Below are positions 1 to 7,887 of a stretch of 64,000 nt of DNA, one piece after another. The notes under the pieces were generated by a model, which was not told the origin of the DNA, ran no database searches, and saw only the letters and a list, made by a program, of their open reading frames with translations. Source of the DNA: Actinacidiphila acidipaludis. Lineage in GTDB: Bacteria > Actinomycetota > Actinomycetes > Streptomycetales > Streptomycetaceae. The stretch covers positions 1 to 64,000 of the forward strand of contig NZ_JAINZZ010000012.1 of assembly GCF_019890725.1 (NCBI RefSeq). Reading direction: 5' to 3'. Positions within the stretch are counted from its first letter, which is position 1; every line of letters starts with the position of its first letter. The position numbers and the translations under genes are program-made.

Positions 1-129
1 ATGCTCGCGTCCACTGTTTGGTTCCCGGGTTGCGAACAGTCGCACCGGTGAACAGATCACTCAACTGAAAAGTGTGCTTGTTCGCTCGGACTCTGTCGCC
101 GTCTCGTTTGTGCGAGGCGACCCGATAGT
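1..129 (+). other. 23S-5S rRNA intergenic spacer (left edge)
   Basis: The first bases resemble the spacer that follows the 23S 3' end in Streptomyces rrn operons, and the 5S gene starts about 130 bases in. The 23S gene itself therefore appears to end at or just left of the window. I see no tRNA or open frame in this stretch. Assignment rests on adjacency to the 5S gene and on recalled rrn spacer sequence. Confidence 0.6.
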
Positions 130-248
130 GTTTCGGTGGTCATAGCGTTAGGGAAACGCCCGGTTACATTCCGAACCCGGAAGCTAAGCCTTTCAGCGCC
201 GATGGTACTGCAGGGGGGACCCTGTGGGAGAGTAGGACGCCGCCGAAC
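130..248 (+). rRNA. rrf: 5S ribosomal RNA
   Basis: This 119-base stretch has the canonical actinobacterial 5S sequence. It includes the conserved CCGAACCCGGAAGCTAAG loop-B/loop-C region, the GATGGTACTGCAGGGGGGAC segment and the GGGAGAGTAGGACGCCGCC 3' arm. The ends (GTTTCGGTGG and CCGCCGAAC) can pair into the terminal helix. It is the last gene of an rrn operon that enters from the left and is followed at once by a terminator. The product forms part of the 50S central protuberance. Confidence 0.97.
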
Positions 249-258
249 AATCTTTCTG

Positions 259-306
259 GACCCTCGGTCCTGGCCTGAGCGCTGGGACCGGGGGTCTTTG
301 TTTTTT
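259..306 (+). terminator. rrn operon terminator
   Basis: A 12-13 bp stem (bases 259-270 with 284-296, one G-T wobble) is followed directly by TTTGTTTTTT. This is a classical intrinsic terminator with a U-tract, which is rare in this window, and it sits 10 bases after the 5S gene. Confidence 0.9.
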
Positions 307-391
307 CCTCCGCACGCCTTCCGAAGCGCGCCCACCCCGCCGTTGCGGGAGACTTGCACTGCAGCAGCACGATCCGACAGGAGTCACGTCG

Positions 392-2251
392 ATGTCCAAC
401 TCACCCGAAGACCGGCCCGATCGCCCCGAGCGTCGGGACTCGCGTGGTGGCGGCTACCGCCGTGAGGACCGACGTGACGACCGTCCCCGCGGTCCGCGTC
501 GCGACGACGACCGCGGCGGTTTCCGCCGTGACGACCGTCCCCGCGATGACCGCCGCGATGACCGTCCTCGTGATGACCGTCCTCGCTACGACCGTCCCCG
601 TGACGACCGGTCAGGCGGCGGCTTCCGCCGCGACGATCGTCCCCGCGGCGACCGCAACTTCCGCCGTGACGACCGCCCCGCCGGCGGCCAGCGCCGCGAC
701 GACCGCCGTGACGACCGTGGTGGCTTCCGCCGCGACGACCGCCCCCGCGATGACCGTCCGCGTTTTGACCGTCCGCGTGAGGACCGTCCTGGTGGCGGTT
801 TCCGTCGTGACGACCGGCCGCGCTACGACCGTCCCCGTGACGACCGTCCCGGCGGTGGCTTCCGTCGTGACGACCGCCCGCGTGACGACCGTCGCGACGA
901 GCGCCCCCGTTACGACCGGGACCGCCCGCGCGAGGACCGTCCCCGTGACGACCGCCGGGATGAGCGTCCCCGCTACGACCGCCCGCGTGACGACCGTCCG
1001 CGCGGCCCGCGTCGTGAGGACGACCGCGGTGGCTTCCGCCGGGACGGGGACGACCGCGGCGGTTTCCGCCGTGACGACCGCCGTGACGACCGTCCCCGTG
1101 GCCCCCGCCGCGAGGGTGGCGACCGTGACCGCGGCGAGCGCGGTTCCGGCCGGCGTCCGGTCGTGCAGGGCCGTGGCCGGTTCGAGAACCGGGACGCGCG
1201 GGACGACCGCCGCCAGGACCGTGAGCCGATCCGCCGCCTGCCGATCCCGGAGGAGGTCACCGGGCAGGAGATCGACCCGAGCGTCCGCCAGGAGCTGATG
1301 AGCCTGCCGAAGACCCTCGCCGAGGACGTGGCACGCAACCTCGTGATGGTGGCGCGGCTGCTCGACGAGGACCCGGAGCAGGCGTACGCGTACTCGCGCG
1401 TGGCCCTGCGGCTGGCGTCCCGTGTCGCCGCCGTGCGTGAGGCGGCGGGCTTCGCCTCCTACGCGACCGAGCGGTACGGCGAGGCGCTCGCCGAGTTCCG
1501 GGCGACCCGCCGGATGACCGGCACCGTCGACCTGTGGCCGGTGATGGCGGACTGCGAGCGCGGTCTCGGCCGTCCCGAGCGGGCCCTGGAGATGGCGGGT
1601 GCGCCCGAGGTGCACAAGCTGGACAAGGCCGGCCAGGTGGAGATGCGGCTGGTGGCCGCCGGCGCTCGCCAGGACATGGGCCAGGCCGACGCGGCCGTGG
1701 TGACCCTGCAGAGTTCGGAGCTCGCCTCCAACGCGGTGCACCCGTGGACCGCGCGGCTGCGGTACGCGTACGCCGATGCCCTGCTGGCCGTCGGACGCGA
1801 CAGCGAGGCGCGCGACTGGTTCGCCAAGGCCGCGGAGGCCGACCACGACGGCACGACGGACGCCTCCGACCGGCTGGCGCAGCTCGACGGCGTGCAGTTC
1901 GTGGACGCCTTCGACGAGGAATCGGCCGGGGGCGACCACAAGGACGCGGCCGAGAGCGGCGCCGCTGCGGCCGCCGAGGACCGGGTCCTGCCCGAGGGCG
2001 AGCTGGACGCACGTCCCGCTCAGGACGCCGTCACTGACACGAAGGCCGACGAAGACACCGAAGCCGACGAAGACACCGACGCCGACGACGCCGACGACGA
2101 CCAGGACGGCGACGACAAGGCCGACGCACCGGCTGCCGCGGCCGGCGCCGCCGAGGACGCGAACGACGACCTGACGGACGAGGTGGACCCGTCCTCGTTC
2201 CTGGACTCGCCGTTCCGTGCGCCCGGCCGGCCGGAGCGCGACGACGACTGA
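392..2251 (+). CDS. Arg/Asp-repeat tetratricopeptide-repeat protein
   Basis: This encodes 619 aa from ATG, with AGGAG eight bases upstream. Residues about 5-275 are almost entirely Arg, Asp, Gly and Pro, built from repeats of the type RDDRPR interleaved with GGGFRRDDR. Residues about 290-510 form a soluble alpha-helical region with TPR-like pairs (for example SRVALRLASRVAAVREAAG and RYGEALAEFRATRR). The last 100 residues are an acidic Asp/Ala tail. Related Streptomyces proteins are annotated only as TPR or hypothetical proteins. The RGG-like head suggests RNA binding or condensate behaviour, and the place next to an rrn operon is suggestive; both are inference. There is no signal peptide or membrane segment. 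It is probably monocistronic, ending in a strong two-way terminator. Confidence 0.85.
   Translation: MSNSPEDRPDRPERRDSRGGGYRREDRRDDRPRGPRRDDDRGGFRRDDRPRDDRRDDRPRDDRPRYDRPRDDRSGGGFRRDDRPRGDRNFRRDDRPAGGQRRDDRRDDRGGFRRDDRPRDDRPRFDRPREDRPGGGFRRDDRPRYDRPRDDRPGGGFRRDDRPRDDRRDERPRYDRDRPREDRPRDDRRDERPRYDRPRDDRPRGPRREDDRGGFRRDGDDRGGFRRDDRRDDRPRGPRREGGDRDRGERGSGRRPVVQGRGRFENRDARDDRRQDREPIRRLPIPEEVTGQEIDPSVRQELMSLPKTLAEDVARNLVMVARLLDEDPEQAYAYSRVALRLASRVAAVREAAGFASYATERYGEALAEFRATRRMTGTVDLWPVMADCERGLGRPERALEMAGAPEVHKLDKAGQVEMRLVAAGARQDMGQADAAVVTLQSSELASNAVHPWTARLRYAYADALLAVGRDSEARDWFAKAAEADHDGTTDASDRLAQLDGVQFVDAFDEESAGGDHKDAAESGAAAAAEDRVLPEGELDARPAQDAVTDTKADEDTEADEDTDADDADDDQDGDDKADAPAAAAGAAEDANDDLTDEVDPSSFLDSPFRAPGRPERDDD
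480..1130 (+). repeat. coding tandem repeats (RDDRPR type)
   Basis: Degenerate repeats of a core like cgtgacgaccgtccccg give the Arg/Asp-rich head of the preceding protein. Spacing is irregular: 12-18 base short units within longer blocks that begin GG(G)FRRDDR. The reading frame is preserved throughout, so this is a protein repeat, not a CRISPR. Confidence 0.8.
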
Positions 2252-2263
2252 CGACCGCGAACC

Positions 2264-2301
2264 CAGAGGGCGGCACCCGCACACGCGGGTGCCGCCCTCT
2301 G
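2264..2301. terminator. bidirectional hairpin terminator
   Basis: A perfect 17-bp stem (2264-2280 with 2285-2301) closes on a four-base loop. It lies between the convergent ends of the TPR protein and the DUF1015 gene. There is no U-tract on either strand, as is common in Streptomyces. Confidence 0.85.
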
Positions 2302-2306
2302 GCGTT

Positions 2307-3578
2307 TCAGGTCAGGTCGAGCGCGCGCATGACCAGTCCGCTGGCCGGCTTCGGCCCGAAGGACGTGGACTTGCGCGGCATCATCACGCCTTCGCGGGCC
2401 AGTTCCAGGACCACGCGCTCGGCCACGGGATGCATCAGCACCGTCGTGCCGCCGAGGCGTTCGGCAAGTTCCACGGCGGCGTCGGTGGCATGGATGTAGC
2501 GGATGTGCTCGGGCGCGTCCGGCACCTGCCAGACGGTGTCGAGCAGCAGATGGTGCAGCACCGACGCGTCCAGCCGGCGCCAGGCCTCCGGACGGTCGGC
2601 GGGTACGGCCGCGGCGACGCGTTCCGGGTCCGGCCGGTCCAGCAGGTGGAAGCCGTCGCCCGCCAGCACGAAGGCGTTGCCGTCGGCGGCCGCCTCGGCG
2701 AGGGCCGCCAGGGCGGCGTCCAGCGAGTCGCCGAGAGCCCTCACCCGGAAGACGTCCCGCGCGGCCTCCAGGGCGGCGGCGACGGGCAGTTGGGGCAGTA
2801 CGCGGTGGATCGCCCGGACCCGCAGGGGGTAGCGGGCGGAGTCGACGAGCAGCACCAGGCCGTAGTCCCACGGACTGCCCGCCCGGTGCGCCGCCTGGAG
2901 CCGCCGGTAGGTGGCCCAGCGGTGGTGGCCGTCGGCGATCAGCGCCTGGCGGGCGGACAGATCGGCGTCGATGGCGGCCAGGTCGCCGGGGTCGGTCACC
3001 GCCCACAGCCGGTGGCGGACACCGTCCTCGGTGGTGGTGGCCAGCAGCGGCTCGGCTTTCTCCGCGGTGCGCTCGACGACGCGTGCGGTCGCGTCCCCGT
3101 CGCGGTAGGTCAGCAGCAGCGGTTCGAGATTGGCGCGAGTGGCCGTCATCAGCGCGGCCCGGTCGGCGACCGGGCCCGGCATGACGTCCTCGTGCGGCAG
3201 CACCACGCCGTCCTCGGGCGCGCTGAGCCGCAGGGCGCCGATCACCCCGCGCTGGAGGTGGTCGCCGTCGCGCTGCTCGTAGACGTAGACGGCGGGCCGC
3301 GCGTCGGCGGCCAGCACGCCTTCGTCGAGCCAGCGGGCCAGGGTGCGGGCGGCCTTGCGGTTCCGGGCCTCCGCGGTGGCGGCGTCCGGGAGGATGAGCC
3401 GGACCACGTTGTACGGGTCGGCGGTCTCCAGGTGGCGCTGACCGTCGGGGCGCACCACGACGTCGTACGGCGGCGAGGTCACGGCGGCCAGGCTGCCGAC
3501 GCGCCCGGGGACGTACCGCAGGCCCCGGAACGGCGTCAGACGCAGGCCGGTCCCCTCGGCTGGACTGGAGTTGCTCAT
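2307..3578 (-). CDS. DUF1015 family protein
   Basis: The product is 423 aa from ATG. The start carries the hallmark of DUF1015 proteins: an opening LTPFRGLRYVPGRVG then SPPYDVV and a short Asn/Pro-containing segment. The middle contains IADGHHRWATY, the conserved DGHHR motif. The C-terminus ends with MPRKSTSFGPKPASGLVMR, also typical. The full length matches the family. The family is widespread in bacteria and has no agreed biochemical role; the HHR motif hints at nucleotide or phosphoryl chemistry but that is not shown here. It is transcribed divergently from the HAD phosphatase with 79 bases between starts. No clear Shine-Dalgarno precedes the ATG. Confidence 0.9.
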   Translation of the reverse strand: MSNSSPAEGTGLRLTPFRGLRYVPGRVGSLAAVTSPPYDVVVRPDGQRHLETADPYNVVRLILPDAATAEARNRKAARTLARWLDEGVLAADARPAVYVYEQRDGDHLQRGVIGALRLSAPEDGVVLPHEDVMPGPVADRAALMTATRANLEPLLLTYRDGDATARVVERTAEKAEPLLATTTEDGVRHRLWAVTDPGDLAAIDADLSARQALIADGHHRWATYRRLQAAHRAGSPWDYGLVLLVDSARYPLRVRAIHRVLPQLPVAAALEAARDVFRVRALGDSLDAALAALAEAAADGNAFVLAGDGFHLLDRPDPERVAAAVPADRPEAWRRLDASVLHHLLLDTVWQVPDAPEHIRYIHATDAAVELAERLGGTTVLMHPVAERVVLELAREGVMMPRKSTSFGPKPASGLVMRALDLT

Positions 3579-3657
3579 CCGCGCATGCTACGTCCGCGCG
3601 GCGTGGGAGATGATCGGGTGGGGAGAGACCGGCACACGAACGAGGAGCGAGCACGTC

Positions 3658-4677
3658 ATGACCCACAGGACCCGGCCGGACGGCAGCGGGCAGCCTCTCG
3701 ACGCCGCGTACGACACCGCGCTGCTGGACCTCGACGGGGTCGTCTACGCCGGCGGTGACGCGATCGCCCACGCGGTCGAGTCGCTGGCGACGGCCCGCGA
3801 GCACGGTATGCACCTGGCGTACGTGACCAACAACGCCGCCCGCACACCGCAGAGCGTGGCCGACCATCTGACCCGCCTCGGCGTGCCCGCGGCCGCCGAC
3901 GAGGTGATCACCTCCGCGCAGGCGGTGGCCCGGCTGATCGCCGATCAGGTGCCGGCCGGCGCGAAGGTGCTGGCGGTGGGCGGTGAGGGCCTGATGGCGG
4001 CCCTGCGCGAGCGGGGCCTGGTGCCCGTGGAGTCGGCGGACGACGGCCCGGCGGCGGCCGTGCAGGGGTACTCGCCGGACCTGCGCTGGGCGCAGCTGGC
4101 GGAGATGGCCTACGCGGTGAACGCGGGCGTGCCGTGGTTCGCGTCCAACACCGACCTGACGATTCCCAGCGGCCGGGGCATCGCGCCGGGCAACGGCGCC
4201 GCGGTGCAGGCCGTGCGGACCGCGACCGGTGGTGACCCGCAGGTGGCGGGGAAGCCGCTGCCGCCGATGCACCGGGAGACGGTGATCAGGACGGGAGCGC
4301 GGCGGCCGCTGGTGGTCGGCGACCGGCTCGACACGGACATCGAGGGCGCGTTCGCCGGCGGTGTCGACTCCTTGCTGGTCCTCACCGGCGTGACCACTCC
4401 GGCGGCGCTGCTGGCGGCCGAGCCGCGGCACCGGCCCACCTATGTGGGCGCGGACCTGCGGGACCTGCTGCGCGCGCAGCCCGAGGTGTCCGGGACGGAC
4501 GGCGGCTTCGCGTGCGGCGGCTGGACGGCGACCGCGACGGACGACGACCTGGTCCTGGAGGGTGAGGGCGAGGCCCTCGACGGCCTGCGGGCGCTGTGCG
4601 CGGCGGCCTGGTCCGCCGCGGGGGAGGACTCGTGCCGGCTGGACGCCGGCAAGGCCCTCTCCCGGCTGGAGCTGTAG
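3658..4677 (+). CDS. HAD-superfamily IIA sugar/glycerol phosphatase
   Basis: The product is 339 aa from an ATG preceded by GAGGAG. HAD motif I is DTALLDLDGVVY, with the two Asp of DxDG. YVTNNAART is motif II. A PLPPMHRETVIR segment supplies the motif III Lys region. LVVGDRLDTDIEGAFAGGVDSLLVLTGV is motif IV. This is the NagD/PGP type (class IIA cap), which dephosphorylates small phosphates such as phosphoglycolate, glycerol-3-phosphate or sugar phosphates; the true substrate cannot be read. The last 60 residues after the HAD core are a low-complexity extension seen in Streptomyces members. Cytosolic, no signal peptide. An in-frame ATG lies 87 bases upstream but has no ribosome-binding site. 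Confidence 0.9.
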   Translation: MTHRTRPDGSGQPLDAAYDTALLDLDGVVYAGGDAIAHAVESLATAREHGMHLAYVTNNAARTPQSVADHLTRLGVPAAADEVITSAQAVARLIADQVPAGAKVLAVGGEGLMAALRERGLVPVESADDGPAAAVQGYSPDLRWAQLAEMAYAVNAGVPWFASNTDLTIPSGRGIAPGNGAAVQAVRTATGGDPQVAGKPLPPMHRETVIRTGARRPLVVGDRLDTDIEGAFAGGVDSLLVLTGVTTPAALLAAEPRHRPTYVGADLRDLLRAQPEVSGTDGGFACGGWTATATDDDLVLEGEGEALDGLRALCAAAWSAAGEDSCRLDAGKALSRLEL

Positions 4678-4826
4678 GCGGAGTCCGGCCGCGGCCGGAG
4701 GCCTGGTCGGCCCCGCCGCGGCCGGGCTCCCGTGCTCGGGCGCTCGGCTTCGGGCGCTCATGTCCGGTGTCGCGGCCGGGCTCCCCGGCCGGCGCGCTGG
4801 GCGTCGGACGCTCGGGCGGCGGACTC

Positions 4827-5645
4827 TCAGGCGTCGGCCGCAGCCGACGCCGCCTCCAGCAGGTCGTCCTCGGTCGTGCCCTGCCGCCAGTAGCCGGTGA
4901 AGGTGACGGCCCGGCGGTCGAGGCCGCGCTCGCCGACCAGATGGCGGCGCAGCGCGCGGACGCACGCCGCCTCGCCGGCGATCCAGGCGTACGGGGTTCC
5001 GGCGGGCAGGTCCGCGGCGCGCACGGCGTCCACCGCGGAGCGCGGCCGCAGCAGCCATGTGACGTCCGCGTCGGCCTTGGTGGGGAGGTGGGTCCGGTCG
5101 TCGGGGTGGCCGGTCTGGATCCACGCCCTGACCGGCAGTCCCGCGGGCAGCCACTCCAGGATTCCGGCGATGGCCGGCAGCGCGGTCTCGTCACCGGTGA
5201 GCAGCACCCAGTCGGTGCCTTCCGGCAGCCGGAAGTCGACGCCGCCGTTGTCCTCGGTGACCGGCGCCAGGACGGAGACCCGGTCGCCGGGCGCGGCTCG
5301 GCAGGCCCAGCGGGAGGCGGGTCCGGTGTCGCCGTGCAGGGCGAAGTCGACGTCGATCTCGGGGGGTTCGGACCGCGACCCGCGGATGGTGTAGGTGCGC
5401 ATGACGCCGCGCACCCCGGGGTCGAGGGCCCGCCAGCGCGGGTACCACTGGCTGTCGAGGACGTCCGGGAGGACCGGCGCCGCCTGCCCGGGGTGCGGCA
5501 GGAACAGCTTGAAGCGCTGGTCGCGGCCGCCGTTGACGACGGCGGCCAGGTCGTCGCCGCCGAGGACGACGCGCATCAGGCTGGGCGAGAGCCGCCGGGT
5601 GCGCACGACGCGCGGGTGGAAGAAGGCGTAGGTGGCGTCGGACAC
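4827..5645 (-). CDS. siderophore-interacting FAD-binding reductase
   Basis: The product is 272 aa from GTG. It opens with the ViuB/YqjH-type sequence RVVRTRRLSPSLMRVVLGGDDL. The FAD-binding signature RTYTIRGSR follows, then PASRWACRAAPGD and the nicotinamide half with LLTGDETALPAI and WIAGEAACVRALRRHLV. Enzymes of this family reduce ferric siderophore in the cytosol and release Fe2+. It begins only four bases after the stop of the siderophore-binding lipoprotein gene and is co-transcribed with it. This places it at the end of the import route whose membrane parts lie on the opposite arm. Iron control through the shared iron box is inferred. Confidence 0.93.
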   Translation of the reverse strand: MSDATYAFFHPRVVRTRRLSPSLMRVVLGGDDLAAVVNGGRDQRFKLFLPHPGQAAPVLPDVLDSQWYPRWRALDPGVRGVMRTYTIRGSRSEPPEIDVDFALHGDTGPASRWACRAAPGDRVSVLAPVTEDNGGVDFRLPEGTDWVLLTGDETALPAIAGILEWLPAGLPVRAWIQTGHPDDRTHLPTKADADVTWLLRPRSAVDAVRAADLPAGTPYAWIAGEAACVRALRRHLVGERGLDRRAVTFTGYWRQGTTEDDLLEAASAAADA

Positions 5646-5649
5646 GGCG

Positions 5650-6762
5650 TCAGCTCACCTTCTTCGCGGCGGTGACGGCCTTGGTGAGCGCCTCGATCTG
5701 CGCGGCGCACCTGCCGTAGGAGAAGATCGGTTCGCTGGGCCAGGCCAGGACCTGGTTCGCCTTGACCGCGGGCAGCCGGGCCCACGTGGGCTTGCCGGCC
5801 AGGTCCTTGGGCTGCAGCGTCGCCGAGCGGTCGTCGAGCATGATGACGTCGGCCTTGTACTTGTCGGCGTTCTCCCAGCTCAGCGTCTCGAAGAAGCCGC
5901 CCTGCACCTTGTCGGGGACGATGAAGTCGACGCCCAGACCGCGGTAGTAGCTGAGGTCCGCGGCCGAGGAGGGTGTGGAGACGTAGAACGCGTCGGCCGC
6001 GCCGGACGAGGCCATGACCGTGATGCCCGGACGGGCCTTGACGGCCGCCCGCAGGTCAGCGGACGCCTGCTCGAACCGAGTCTTCTGGGCGGCGTTGCCC
6101 GTCGCGTTCATGTCCGCGCCGAGCGACGCGGCGAGTTCGGCGTACCGCCGCAGGGGCGTGGTGAGCGGGACACCGGCGACGCCGATGCCCACGCTCGGGG
6201 CGATCGCGAGGATCTTCTTCGCACTCTCGTCGGGCACGTACCAGAGCGTCGGGGCCTCGTACATGTGGCTGATCAGCAGGCCGGGTGAGAGGGCCGCGTA
6301 CTTCTCGATCGAGAACTCACCCCAGGTGTTGCCGATGACGGTGAGCTTGCCGACGTCGAGGTCGCCGGCCTGGGCGTCGGCCGAGCCGTTCTTGAGCTCG
6401 GTGGGGCCGAACACCCCCGCGCACTCAACGCCGTAGTCGTGCAGCGCGGCCGCCGCGCCGACGTAGGCGACGAGACGGGCGGGCGCGTGGTCCAGCTTCA
6501 GGGTCTTCTTGCGGTCGTCGGTGAACGTCCAGGGGCCGGCGGGCGTGGTGGCCGCGCCGGACGCGGATGTCGGGGCCGTCCCCGCGTTCGCGTCGGAGGA
6601 CCCGGACGAGGCGCCGCACGCGGCGAGCAACGTGCCGAGGCCGACGGTGCCACCGGCCGCGAGAAGGCCACGGCGGGACATTCCGGTCGCCATCTCGGAC
6701 GCTGTTCCGGACGTCATTCCGGACGCCTTTCCGGACGCAAGGGAAGAACGCGAAGGGTGCAT
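5650..6762 (-). CDS. iron-siderophore ABC transporter substrate-binding lipoprotein
   Basis: The product is about 370 aa. The N-terminus has SRRGLLAAGG then a hydrophobic stretch ending LLAAC, a lipobox with a preceding Arg pair that may direct Tat export. A Ser/Gly/Ala linker then leads into a FepB/BtuF-type periplasmic-binding fold (for example ARLVAYVGAAAALHDYG and DKYKADVIMLDDR). The start is uncertain: ATG 6762 is used here, ATG 6717 has a better ribosome-binding match (GGAAAGG), and a longer start at 6798 would overlap the iron box. The first 30 residues are a 4-residue repeat (SGxx/SExA) from 12-base DNA repeats. The mature lipoprotein should sit on the outer face of the membrane and hand ferric siderophore to the permeases encoded divergently. 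Confidence 0.92.
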   Translation of the reverse strand: MHPSRSSLASGKASGMTSGTASEMATGMSRRGLLAAGGTVGLGTLLAACGASSGSSDANAGTAPTSASGAATTPAGPWTFTDDRKKTLKLDHAPARLVAYVGAAAALHDYGVECAGVFGPTELKNGSADAQAGDLDVGKLTVIGNTWGEFSIEKYAALSPGLLISHMYEAPTLWYVPDESAKKILAIAPSVGIGVAGVPLTTPLRRYAELAASLGADMNATGNAAQKTRFEQASADLRAAVKARPGITVMASSGAADAFYVSTPSSAADLSYYRGLGVDFIVPDKVQGGFFETLSWENADKYKADVIMLDDRSATLQPKDLAGKPTWARLPAVKANQVLAWPSEPIFSYGRCAAQIEALTKAVTAAKKVS

Positions 6763-6795
6763 GGGCGGCTGCCGCTCTGCTCGGAGGTGCGTGGG

Positions 6796-6814
6796 CAAGG
6801 TTAGGCTAACCTAA
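6796..6814. promoter_or_regulatory. iron box (DmdR/IdeR operator)
   Basis: CAAGGTTAGGCTAACCTAA matches the DmdR/IdeR consensus TTAGGTTAGGCTAACCTAA at 17 of 19 positions, with a perfect 7-1-7 palindrome (6798-6812). It lies between the divergent binding-protein and permease genes, so one operator can repress both arms under iron sufficiency. Confidence 0.92.
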
Positions 6815-6819
6815 CCTTC

Positions 6820-7887
6820 GTGTTGGTCGAACGTCACTCCCCGCCGGCCCGGGACACCGGAGCCGCCCCCCAGCCGCCGCGCGGCGGCCCCCCGCACCCG
6901 AACGTGCGGCGAACCGCCGGACTCCTGCTGGCCGTTGGGCTGCTGCTGGTCGTCGTGGCCGCGAGCATCGCCCTCGGCGCCAAGGACATCCCCCTCGGCC
7001 AGGTCGGGCACGGCCTGTTCCACGCCACCGGTACCGACAACGACGTGGTCGTCCGGGAACTGCGGGTCCCCCGCACGCTGCTGGGCCTGCTCGTCGGCGC
7101 CGCCCTCGGCCTCGCGGGCGCGGCGATGCAGGCGCTGACCCGCAACCCGCTGGCCGACCCCGGGCTGCTCGGCGTCAATGCCGGTGCCGCGGCCGCCGTC
7201 GTCACCGCCATCAGCTTCTTCGGAGTCAGCAGTACCACCGGCTACGTGTGGTGGGCGCTGGGCGGGGCCGCCGTGGTCTCCGTGCTGGTGTACGCCGTCG
7301 GCGGCAGCCGGTCCGCGACCCCGGTCCGGCTCGCGCTGGCCGGCACCGCGGTCACCGCGCTCCTGCAGGGCGTCACCAGTGCGGTCGAACTCACCGACCA
7401 CGCCGCCCTGGACCGCATGCGCTTCTGGGAGGTCGGCTCGCTCGCCGCCGCGAACATGACCACCGTCCGCCAGGTCGCACCGTTCATCGCCGCCGGCGCG
7501 CTGCTCGCGCTCGCCTCCGCCCGCGCGCTCAACGCCGTCGCCCTGGGCGACGACACCGCCCGGGCCCTCGGCGCCCGGCTGACCCGCACGCGTGCCGTGG
7601 TGATGCTCGCCGTCACCCTGCTGTGCGGCGGCGCGACCGCGGCCTGCGGCCCGATCGTCTTCGTCGGGCTGATGGTCCCGCACGTCGTGCGCGGGGTCAC
7701 CGGACCCGACCTGCGCTGGATCCTGCCCTACACCGCCGTGTTGTCACCCGCGCTGCTGCTCGGTTCCGACGTCCTGGGACGGCTCGTCGCCCGGCCCGCG
7801 GAACTCCAGGTCGGCATCGTCACCGCGGTCCTCGGCGGACCGGTGTTCATCGCCCTCGTCCGCCGCCGAAGGATGGCCGAACTGTGA
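6820..7887 (+). CDS. FecCD-type iron-siderophore ABC permease, first subunit
   Basis: The product is 355 aa from GTG, with nine or ten hydrophobic helices. The family marks are VRELRVPRTLLGLLVGAALGLAGAAMQALTRNPLADPGLLGVNAGAA and the C-terminal GPIVFVGLMVPHVVR. The EAA-like GPIVF...PHV loop contacts the ATPase. The GTG lies only five bases after the iron box and has no Shine-Dalgarno, so translation may be leaderless. The stop overlaps the next permease start as GTGA, typical of coupled FecC-FecD pairs. It imports ferric siderophore handed over by the lipoprotein, as a heterodimer with the next product. Confidence 0.93.
   Translation: MLVERHSPPARDTGAAPQPPRGGPPHPNVRRTAGLLLAVGLLLVVVAASIALGAKDIPLGQVGHGLFHATGTDNDVVVRELRVPRTLLGLLVGAALGLAGAAMQALTRNPLADPGLLGVNAGAAAAVVTAISFFGVSSTTGYVWWALGGAAVVSVLVYAVGGSRSATPVRLALAGTAVTALLQGVTSAVELTDHAALDRMRFWEVGSLAAANMTTVRQVAPFIAAGALLALASARALNAVALGDDTARALGARLTRTRAVVMLAVTLLCGGATAACGPIVFVGLMVPHVVRGVTGPDLRWILPYTAVLSPALLLGSDVLGRLVARPAELQVGIVTAVLGGPVFIALVRRRRMAEL

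Noticed and set aside
611..2284. Long minus-strand open frame (557 codons) opposite the Arg/Asp-repeat TPR protein
   Set aside because: It is Val/Thr/Ala-rich shadow of a repetitive GC-rich gene. The plus frame has the TPR body, an AGGAG site and a terminator after its stop.
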